A DNA stretch of 64,000 nucleotides, from the NCBI RefSeq assembly GCF_030269925.1, contig NC_085131.1, positions 758,001 through 822,000 of the forward strand. Reading direction: 5' to 3'. Source of the DNA: Bombyx mori (lineage: Eukaryota > Arthropoda > Insecta > Lepidoptera > Bombycidae). The translations under genes were made by a program, and so were the position numbers. This document shows, piece by piece, positions 24,701 to 36,700 of this stretch. Positions within the stretch are counted from its first letter, which is position 1. The number at the start of each line of letters is the position of its first letter. The notes under the pieces are model-generated. The model was given only the letters and a program-made list of their open reading frames with translations. It searched no databases and was not told the origin of the DNA.

Positions 24701-27700
24701 CTGGCTACATTATTTTCAGTTTTTAGTATTTTGTGTCTTAATTTAAAATTACAAAATATACCAAAAGAGTGTAGATTTCAAAAGTTTAATACAAACACAA
24801 GAAATAAACTCAATTATTTGGATTCAACTAAAAATAGAAAAATGTGTACTTTAAAAATAAAAAAAAAAAAACTTTTAAGTATTTATAAACACTTGTCCAA
24901 AAATTCTAGTTCAAGGTCAAAGCGCGTGAAATTAAATTCAACGATGCAAATAGGCTATACTGTATTCAAGTTAGGGTCGAAAGTTGAAACTTCTTTCCTA
25001 AATTGTATCCTGCTGATACGCTAAGAATAATCTACAGACTTATGGACTTAAATATAAGGTTTACAATTCGGCTGTGAAATATCAAAACCCAGTATCTGCA
25101 TAAAACTAAATTTTACAGGAGAGCCGAAAAACAATTTCATATCTTTGACAGCGTGCCGTTTCAATAATATTAGTCGTACCTTCTTGAGAGTGATTGCAAA
25201 ATTTGAGGTACATAACAGGCTTTATAAAAAAGTAGATTTCATGCGTCTATCACAAAAGATGTGCGTAGAGGAGCAGTTACTAATAAAAAGATTGTTCTCT
25301 TAGATCAAACTTTTTGAGTGTGACAATTTCAAAACCTAGTAAGATCACTTGCTTTGTTTTCATCTAGTTCTAAAATATAATGAGTGGGGATAAACGCAAA
25401 TTAATAGACTTAGTAAGATCACTTGCTTTGTTTTCATTTAGGTCTGAATTTACTGAGTAGGAACTAAATGCAATTTTATAAACATAGTAAGAAAAAACAG
25501 AATAAAACAACATAAATATGGGCAGAAATAAGCAGTTTTAATGAAAAAGAAAAAAAAAAACACATAATCGGAAACCAAACACTATTTGTTTACAGTAAAA
25601 AATCAAAAAATAATCACTCAAAATATTTGAAAACAATCAAATAAAAATAAATTATTCGGTTATTAATAATTGTCCACTAGAAACTAAATTAACTGGATTA
25701 TTATTAATCGGTACACTTAGCCAAAACTTCTTCTCCAAAACTTCTGTTCATTGGCATAAGCTAAATAAAGTTGTTACTATGCCTTCCTTTTTATTTTCGT
25801 TAATGCCTCTTGGAATATTTTTTAAGGTTGGCATGATCAAGGGATAGTGTTTTTTAATAAGAAAATCCAACTCGGAATACGGAGATTCAAAATCATTCCT
25901 ATAAAACATATTACGGCACCCATTTACAAATATTACTTCAACCAAAGAACTAAGCAACAAATTATTAATGGGAACAAGGTCATCATTGCGTCGCAGTATG
26001 CGTTTCTTTTTTACCCACTCATACGATTTTTGGAATTCGATAACTTCAATATGCGATCTGCAACCCAAAATTACATTCTTATAGTCTTCAAAATCGTACA
26101 CAGCATCTTTTGTTTTTAATCTGCCTCTCCATATTGCCATGAACTCCATCAGCTAACATACGTGTGTGATCTTTAGTTAGGTAGGTATTACAAAGTCAAA
26201 CTTTCTAAATTGAAAAACTCAGAGATTATTACTATAGTAGATATTACTATAGTAACAAGTGATGTAAAGAGGATCCAATTTTTATTTTGAGCTGTGCAAT
26301 TATCACATCACAATGTCAAATGATTCAAATCTCTTTCTTTTTCGATCATTGCTGCAATTGCATTAACAATGTCATGAGCATCTCGTCCAGAATAGGCTTC
26401 ATGCCATAGAATACAAATATTATTAACATTAGTTTTCTTTCTGATTGGTGCAAATGTCAAGTTGAAAGTTATCATTCTACTCAAGAAAAACGATTCCTTG
26501 ACTTTAGGCATGTCGGGTAACAACATAACTTTTTGTAAATCCATCGAATAGTATCTCACAGAGGAAGTATTTTCTAAGGAGGCATCTTCTTGATACTTTT
26601 GTATTGCTTTACTTGCTTTAGCTTTGTGATCCCCGTATGCAGTTTTAACATCCTCTGGAATATTTGCACCTTCATTTGCTTTATGTGTCGTAGTAGGTTG
26701 CAATTTTGGAAAACAAAAAACCTTGACAATAATAAATCACACTGAAGCGTACTTACATTTTACCATTTTGTTCTTTTAAAGCATTCAAGATCAATTTCGA
26801 CCTACAAAACTGATTTTTACTCATTTTATAGACAAAAACACGAACGACGTGCAACGATTTTCTCACTTACTAAAGTTTCGCGAGAGTTTTGACGTTTATT
26901 TCAACAATTTCATTGACTTAGTATCTGCATGAACCATTTTAAATCCAAGTAACTACAAGCACTTATTAGGTTTTTAAAATGGTTGATGTTATATACTATG
27001 TTCTAATCTTGTAATTTTTGCATTTTGAAAACCTTTACTGTAGATACTAGGTTTCCGACTTTGTGTAACTTCGTTTTTTACAAATTTTTGGGGGTTTTTG
27101 CTATCCTAATATGTGGAGAATGGTCTACAAGGTCGAAAAATGCAAAAACACACTTTTTTTAAATTTGTCAGATACTAGGTTTTGAAATTGGACAGCCGAA
27201 TTGTATGGATAATGCCTGTTTCTGTTTCATTCATCACATGATATCCCTATCGTGCGCTCACTCACTCTGGCCGATTCGATACGAACCAAACGAATATTGC
27301 TGATATTAATTAACGAATCGGTACGATATGCCGATGCGCATATCGAGCAATATCGTGTATTGGCTGATATCGAAATATAGATTTCGATTCACGAATCGGT
27401 ACGATATGCCACGATGCCGATGCGCATCACATCGAGCAATATCGTGTATCGGCTGATATCGATATATAGATTTCGTGCGGGGCGATATCGGATTCAACGA
27501 TATTGCTGCGATATATAGATATTGAATCTATATACGATTTATATCACCCACTCCTAGAAAATTAACAATATTTTATTTCCTTCAAAATTATGAAATAATA
27601 TTTTATAATCATGATCTTCTCTCTTCCGATGGCATGCACACAACGGGAACTAAGGCAGTTGTTTCGGCCTCAATGTTAACGGAGTTTGTAGTTACCCGCG

Positions 27701-30700
27701 AGGCCCGCGCGCGCGTGTGCTTGTGCGCGTGCGCGAGGCGCTGCACGTAGTAGAGCAGCACGGCGCGCGCCCCGGCGGGCGAGGCCGCCAGCGTGCGGCG
27801 CACGTGCGCGCACAGCTCGCCCGCCCGCCCCTCCGCGCCCCCCGCCTCGCCCGCCTCCCCCGCGCCGCCGCCCGACGACAGGAACTCGCACAGGCACTGC
27901 ACCGGCAACACGCTGCAACACCGAGGTACGGTCACTGCCACCGGGGACTTGCAGGTACAATAACTTAAATTTTTTTTTTTTTTTTGGAAACAAACAGTAC
28001 AATACAAACATATAATATTTTAAAAAATATAGCTAAAACAATAACCAAATATGTTTCCACAATCAAAATCACATATAAGTAGAAAGTGAACAGAGAAGAG
28101 AAATTTAGAAATTTAAATTACAAATTTCTCTTCTCTTGTTTTTCAAAAGCAACACAATACGCACATATTATTTAAATATTACATAACATAATAACTATGT
28201 ATAGTACATTAACGAATTTTTACGACGATTTTTTGTTCATGAATTGTTCATTGAATGTTTTAATATTATTACAAGCGCCATGTTCACTGGTAGACCGCCC
28301 ACCTAAGTTACATTTGAATAATGTAAGTACAAATTTTAAAATCACGAACTGTTTTCAAAGAAAAAAATTAATTCCTTTCTAATACCATTGTAATTTGAAG
28401 CTCTATGACCTGAAAAGCGTCAAACGTACATCGTCTAGTAGATAAGTAGTTACGGCTCACCTCAGCTCGAGCTGGTCGTGCCTCAGCAGCTGCAGCAGCC
28501 AGGGCATGGCGCGCCGGGTGCCGTGCCGCTCCACCAGCTCCAGCAGCAGCGCGGGCTGGCGGCACAGCAGCTTCCCCAGGCGCAGCTGCGCGTTCAGCGC
28601 TTGCAGCGACTCGATGATGGCTTGGGGCGGCTTGCGAGGGGCACCCAGGGGCTCCAGGGTGGTCAGCTGACGGATACAAGTTTCACAATAATCGATTAGG
28701 TTTCGAGATACAGGACGATCGCCGCCATGCACACGAACACGTATCTTTGTTATGTTAGTCCACTGAGTTTCTCGCCGGATCTTCTCAGTGGGTCGCGTTT
28801 CCAATCCGGTGGTAGATTCTGCGAAGCACGGCTCTTGCTAGGATCAGTGTTAGCAACACTCCGGTTTGAGTCCCGTGCGCTCACCTACTAGCTAAGGTTA
28901 AGCTGAAATAGCCTTTCAAGGCTATCAGCTTAGGTAGGAAAAAAAAATTGTTTATGTCTCGTATGATGGAATTCTTATTTGAATGCATCAGGACATCGGA
29001 TATGTCACCTGACTGAGCAGCCTGGAGTTGTGCTCGGTGACGGGCAGCTTGGCGTTGCTGGCGGCGGCCAGGTGCGTCTCCAGCTGCAGGATGGCTGCCC
29101 GCTCGGCCTCCGCGCGCTCCGCATCCACTCCCGTGCCGCTGCCCCACTCGATGCTCGGCTTGCTGCTCACGAGAAGGTCCCGGGGTTAGTCTGACGTTTG
29201 ACCCGGCGGTTTAGTCAATTTTTTTTTATTGCTTAGATGGGTGGACGATCTCCCAGCCCACCTGATGTTAAGTAGTTACTGGAGCCTATAGACATCTATA
29301 ACGTAGATGCGCCATCCACCGTTAGATATAAGTTCAAGGTCTCAGTATAGTTACAACGGCTGCCCCACCATTCAAACCGACACGCATTACTGCTTCACGG
29401 TAGAAATAGGCAGGGCGGTGGTACCTACCCGTCCAGACTCACAAGAGGTCCTACCATCAGTAATACGCAAATTATAATGTTGCGGGTTTGATTTTTATTA
29501 CACGATGTTATTCCTTCACCGTGGAAGTCAATCGTGAACATTTGTTAAGTGCGTATTTCATTAGAAAAATTGGTACCCGCCTGCGGGATTCGAACACCGG
29601 TACATCGCTACATACGAATGCACCGGACGTCTTATCCCTTAGGCCACGACGACTTCAAAGTGTGGACATTCGCCTTAATGCGCGGAGATGATGCAATTTG
29701 GAAGATCTCAGGTCTCAAGGTGACCGTATCCACCCTATACCTAGGGGTTTTTGTAGCCACTAAACACCAGGTCGCGAAATTGCTGATAAGAATACGAGTA
29801 AATAGATAAAATCCAAATGAAGCCTCACTTGGTGATGCACATCTCGATGAGCGCCCGCAGGGTGGGGTAGGTGGTGGCGGCGCGCTCCGCGAACTGCTGG
29901 GGGTTGTGCGCCGCGATCATGGTCAACAGTAACCATCCGCGCCAGTACAGCGACGTTATCGCGAGAGGAGGGGGACTGTACCTGCCGACAAACAAATGAG
30001 GATCGAGTTAGTCATCGGTCTCCATTCTGCCGCACTGGACAGGTGACGGTCAAGGTTGTACTACGATCTGATAGCAAGAGTGTAGTGAAAGTTCAACCCA
30101 TAGACACAGCCCACTGAGTTTCTCGCCGGATCTTCTCAGTGGGTCGCGTTTCCGATCCGGCGGTAGATTCTGCGAAGCACTGCTCTTGCTAGGGTCAGTG
30201 TTAACAACACTCCGGTTTGAACCCCGTGAGATCACCTACTTGTTAAGGTTACGCTGAAATAGCCTCTCAAGGCTATCAGCTTAGGTAGGAAAAAAAGGGT
30301 GCGTGTACTTATGTACGCGCGTAAGAAGTTATACTTTATTTTTATTAAATTTATTTCTTTTTTTTTTTTAAATATTAATTAATAATAATAAATATTTAAC
30401 GTTAAAAAATGAATGCTAATAACACTTTTACGAGTGTACATGCGCGAAAGTTCACCCGCGGCTATATTCAAACTCGCCAAGTTACATCGGTCGTATTGTA
30501 ATGAGCGATTTAGTGGGCAACTTCATTCTGTTCATTTTGTGTCACGGTGCGCGCGCATCGTAAAATTTCACTCTCATAAATTTTTCATAACGCGCCTAAA
30601 GAAGTATAACTTCAAAAAATGAAAGTGTCTGGATCTATTTCACCCCTGCGGCAAAGTGATGTTGTCCGGAGGATTGAACTGGCACAGCTGGAAAATTAGG

Positions 30701-33700
30701 TCGGCTATCTCCAGCTTGTCGACCTGTAGAGGATTGTCTTCCGGAGGCAGGGCACAAGCTCTCCGCACCAACTGTTCCACCAGCTCGAACACTTCAGCTG
30801 GAGCCACCGGCACTTCCTGGAGGACGGTCATGGAGAATGAATTAATTTCATAAATTACTATTTCTATTATCTATACTACTAATATTATAAAGCTGAAGAG
30901 TTTGTTTGTTTGAACGCGCTAATCTCAGGAACTAATGGTCTGATTTGAAAAATTATTTCAGTATTAGATAGCCCATTTATCGAGGAAGGCTATAGGCTAT
31001 ATAACATAACGGTAAGACCAATACAAGCGGAGCACCAATAAATAATGTTTCAAAATAAGGGTTTAAATAGCTCCTTAACATTCTAGAATACAAAAATATT
31101 TTCACTTTTTACGTAAATAAAGTGGGGAGTAAAATTTAGCGTTATGCCGAAGTAACTATTCCACGCGGATGGAGTCGCGGGCAAAAGCTAGTTGTTATTA
31201 TAATATAATGGCTTTTGTAACGTATACATTGCGAACACGTAAATTAATCAAGTTATTAACAGTCATGTTGAGGGTGAGGGTACCTTGGCGAGGCCGATGA
31301 AGATGAGTCGGAGCAGCGTGGTCTGCGGCAGCGGCGCCTCGCAGCACAGGCGGTGCAGCGCGCCCCGCTCGGGCTCCGGCGGCCAGTTGTCCGCCTTGCT
31401 GTACGCGTCCGCGCTCTCCACGAACATTATCTGCACAGACACGTCCATACCCCTACAGCTCTACTCCCCTACTCCTCCCCTCATGAGGTAATGCCACAAG
31501 TGCCAACAGTAACAAAGAAAGGCTTAAATTAAATCTAACGCGAACAGATAACAGACTGAAATTAGGTATATAGTGAACCTACACGGAGCGGTACCACCGT
31601 CCTGCCATTTTGTGTCAGCGCAGCCACATTCCACAAGACCTTTGAACAATAGAACTGAAACTTCCACCTCATGTCTCCAGGTGGAAGTCCCCATCCAAGC
31701 CGAGACGACCATGGGCCCGGCGACCACTTCACATATAGGTCGTGTAAACATCCACCCAAAGAAGTCAAAGCACCAAAGTTCTTACTAATCATTCCATGTA
31801 CATCATAAAAGAACAATTTATTTCTGTGACTAAAATCAATGTTTAAGAAGTCATAGACTGCAAATACGAATAAGAATTCATGTTTGCGCCGTAAGTAATA
31901 AGATTATTATTATTATTATTTTTATATCACTATCTTGTTGTGTCTTTAAAGCAGTTAGTTGCTCTGAATTAAGAAAAATAATATTATTATTCGCCAATAT
32001 ATGTCGGGAAGAGTCATAAAGTTGATTATTAATAAATATCATTATTGAAAACACGAATAAAACAACATTTTCTGAAAATAAATCGTAGCTAGATCGATTT
32101 ATCGCCCCCGAAATCCTCTGTATACAAAATTTTATGAAAATCGTTGGAGCCGTTTCCGAGATTCACATTATATATATATATATATATATATAAGAATTGC
32201 TCGTTAAAAAGTATAAGATTACTATTGTTAATAATTATAATATTACAATCACCGCAACACTTACCAACAGAAACCGACACATTGTAGGATTCATAGAGAA
32301 ATGAACCAATTACCTACGTTTAGTAATATTCTTGTCGGTTTACGGTCACGTTGGACAGCGTGTAATACAGAGTGGAGGACAGTTCGGCGGCGTCCCCGCG
32401 TACCTTGTTGAGCGCGAGCTGGCAGTCGTGCCTGGAGGGTCGGTACACGGGCACGGCGGTGTCCTGCAGCCAGCCCAGCGCCGCCGCCTGGATCCCGCAC
32501 AGCTGCTGGCGGTACTCCGGCTGGTGCTTGCTGTGGGAAGCCGTCACCAGGCAACAGCAGCAGAACAGGTCCGCCAGGGAGGCGAACGCTCGCTCCCTAA
32601 CCTGTATAGTTTTATTTTTATTTCGATGATATGACAGGACACGTGTGTATATCATAATTCGTATTTTATAGAGTTTGCATTCCTCCCGCATCATCAGTTT
32701 GTAGCAAGTCTCTCTAGCCTCTTTTTCGTTAGTATGTACAAATAGCAATGTGCAGAATTGTCCAGCTCCAAATTTAAAGCGAGTTAATGGTTACTCTTAT
32801 CCTACTAGGGTTAGGCCTGGGGAGGACAGTGGCGGACCTCGGCGGGGGGGTCGTGCGGAGGCGGTGCGGCGAGCGCGCGCGCCAGCGGCAGCAGGGCGTG
32901 CGAGTCGGCCCGCGCCGCGCGCACGCACTCGCGGGTGAGCGCACGCAGCGGCCGCAGGTAGTCCTCCGAGCGGACCAACAGCTCCTGATGATACAAACAA
33001 GAATATTTTAGAATCAAATACAATGTTAACATTTTACTCTAAATTGAAGAAAAAAAAAAGTGTTTGTTCTAAAACCTCATGAATATTTCGAATCTGTTTA
33101 AAGTATTTGGTCCTAATAACTGATACGTTCGAGTTATCTACACACTTCTAGAAAATTTCATGTTTCTTAAAACTAGTGGTTCTCCCGTGTCAAGCACACA
33201 GGGTATGTATATTTCAACATTATTTTATCCCTAGTTACATGTATGGAAAGATTTCTTTTTCACGGAATGCGGATTTCAAATCACTGTTTTTATACAGAAC
33301 TAATAATAATTGGTTGAATTGCTATGGCTAAAGAGGGCACCGGTTTCAAACATTCCAAGAGTAAGAATGTGTGTGTGTGTGTGCGTGTGCGTGCGTGCGT
33401 GCGCACCTGGAAGGTGTCAGCGAGCGCTGCGGGCGCCAGCTGTGGCTGCGCGTGCACGAGCGCGGCGAGCACGGCGAGGTTGTTGGGCGAGCGCACGTTG
33501 GAGAGCTCGTTGTAGACGGTGTGCGTCACCACGCTCCGGAGCAGCGCCGGGCTCTCGGACACCATCTCCCTGGTGACGTCACGCGATGTAATGTAGCGGG
33601 ACGGATCAGGAGGTACTTAATTAGTGACTGCGTATATTGTAGTTTATTTCATATTTTGGAATTGAACAGCGACCAATTTAAATACACATAAAAAATTTAA

Positions 33701-36700
33701 TTTCGTAAAGGATTTCTTCGAGAAAGGGGCGCGGCACGATAAGATCTTGTGACTGCTTCGAATTACTTTTCCGACCCATGTGACTGGTAACGATCAGTCT
33801 CCGTCACCCTAAGCATGTCATGTCGGACCCTCCCGTTCCACTTTCGGTGCTATTCGGCTTACCAAGCACCGGTCACAGTTCTCGAAGAGGAGTTCAAGGT
33901 GCGGCCTATACATACAGCCCACCTAGTTCACCTTACCAGATCTCTTCAACGTCGCGATTTTGATTCAAGGATAGAGCCTTAGAAAGAGCAAGCACTGCTC
34001 TTGCTAGGACTAGTGTTAGCAAATTCTCCCAGATTGAGCAAGTAAGCTCGCCTACCAACCTAGATCGAGACTATGTGCAAAGAGGTAGAAAAAAAATTAA
34101 GAAGTGATCGGACATGTCACAATCGTCAAACTTTATCAAACATATAACCAGTTAGTGGTACTTGGTGTTGGCGTTGGTTGTTGGTGGGCTCCTCTAGTCA
34201 ACTGGACGGTAAAGAGACCCTCACCTGAGACAAGCCTGATAAGCCAATTGGAGTTGCTTCGTCTTCAGCCGCATCCGCACCAGCTGGGCCAGCACCTCGT
34301 GGTCTCTTGGTGCAGTCGGCTCGCAGTTGCAGCACACGTAGGCCAGTAGCTCCTGAGCCACCTTCCACAGTTTGCCGGAGTGTAGCCAAGCTTCGAGACG
34401 CGACGCTGCCACCATGCGGATCTGATAACAAAAAGCATTTAAGATATGATTCCGAGCTCGACGCCAAGAGTTTACAGCGTAAGGAGGCGCAGGGGCGGGC
34501 CGCCGAGTTCTGAATGGTACATTAACGATAACCGACAAACAACGACTTGGCTATTCCTTGTTAAGTTAGTGACGTTATTAATCCCTATCTTATCTTCTGT
34601 CTCTTTCAATGAAGTTTGAAGCTGGACGTGACTGAAAGAGACATTACGCGGAACTGATCTCCACATCTATGATAAGTGCGCAACGCCTGTGGTTGAATCT
34701 ACTTTCGTCGCTTTTACGAATGAGGCTAAAGATAATCTCACACTCTTTCTCGCATTATTCAATGAAATCACAGCCTAATAATGATATCTTTTTTTTCCCT
34801 ACCTTTGCTGATAGCCTTGAGAGGCTATATAAGCTTCTCCTTGACGTGTAGGTGAGCTCACGGGGCTCAAAATGGGTGTGTTTCTAACACTGGCCCTAGT
34901 AAGAGCAGTGCTTCGCAGAATCTACCACCGGATCGGAAACGCGACCCACTGAGAAGATCGGGCGAGAAAATCAGTGACGACTTTAATATATAAGACGAGT
35001 GATTACCACACTGTGATACGCGCGTCCCTGCAGGTACTCAAGGATTACTTATTGACAAACACTCACTTCGGGAAAGCCACAAGTAGCAGAGAGCAGTTTG
35101 AGGAATCCCTTCCCTATTGCGTCAGGAGCGGCCGAGCGTCGCTGTATCTGATCCTTGATTGCTTCCATGACCAGGCCCTCGACTGCTTCATAACTACTTG
35201 AATACCTGATGCAAAACAACTTGTATTGTCATAAAATAGAGGTGTCAGAGGTGTTTGTATTGCGGTATCTGTTAAATTTTTTTGTATAATCCATATTCTA
35301 TAGTACATTGTTCACCGAGGGAGAAAAGTTGGACATTTCCTCCCGCGTGTAAAATTGCTAAAAAGTGGCAAACACGTGAGAGGAAATATCCAACTTTTTT
35401 CCTGTGGTGCACATACTATTTTTTCTTCTACCAGGCCGAAAATTCGTGGAGTACCGAGCCGTGGTTCAGGGGCGAAGCCCCGGTGGGGTCCAGGGGCGAA
35501 GCCCTGACGGGGGTAGGGGGGGCTGAACCCCCCTTACTCATAAAAAAAACAATTAAACTGTTTTTTTAATTTTTAAATAAACTACTACTAATTAAATAAG
35601 AACTGTCTGATGAACTCATCTTTGTTTAATACTTCACTATTAAATTTTATTGCCTTTTGTTTATTTCACTTTTACACTAAACACAATATTGCAAATTACC
35701 CGAGCACAACAATGGCAGAGAATTTTAGGTGCGTGAGAGCCGACGTAGACACTAACGGGCATGCGCACTTGTACCCAGCGAGGAAAAGTTTCTCTTTCTT
35801 CTCTGTACAGCGGGAGGAAAAGTTACACTTCATTCCCTGTACAGCGGGAAGAAAACCGAACTTTCGGCGTCGGTAAGAAAAAAAATACGAGATTGGTTTT
35901 ATTTTTTATTTATTGCTTTAATGGGTGGACGAGCTCACGGCCCATCTAGTGTTAAACGGTTACCGGACCCCATACAAATTCTATAACTACAACACGTCCT
36001 ATTACCAGTATGTTTGCGTGTTACTTTGTTTTTCTTTACCATCGAAACCATAGCAACGAATTTATGTTTTTTTTTTAAAGTCACAATGGCTTTTATTTTA
36101 CCCCAAATATATCACATTCCCTCAACTTATACTGACACTTTTCCTTGACCGTTGGTAACAGCTAGTGATTCATAACTCTTTGTTATTAATGATCAATCAT
36201 TACATAGATATATTTTTAATGCTTACATGAGAAAGTTCAAATATTCCTCACCTTGGGAACACTGTATACTCCAATTCAGTGTTGTCTACATCATCTTCGG
36301 TGCTGCCCATTAGAGGTGAACCGGATCCTGAGGGTGACATTGTACCTGTTTGATATTTTATTAATTACTAAATAGACTCTTACTATTATATACATCATCT
36401 TTATCAGCCCACGGACGTCCACAATTGCACATAGGCCTCCCACAGTGTACGCAAAAAGAAACAATAATTAGATGAGATGCAGATTCATCTTAGCCAGAGG
36501 ATTTGTCAACTCCACATGTTTAAAACTTACAAGTTCACTATCTATTGGAAATAACATATTGTGTATTGTTTCCATCTTGATAAGACATATAATTGGTTAT
36601 GTATCATTAATTGAATAACATAAACGCAGTGCCCTAACACAATTGGAAAACCTATGTTCAATAATTAGGCCACAAAAGCACTTGGCTCTTAAATTCTCGA

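Noticed and set aside
24647..25024. 125-codon Lys/Asn-rich frame
   Set aside because: Low-complexity AT-rich frame inside the DNA transposon, on the strand opposite its transposase remnant; no motif.
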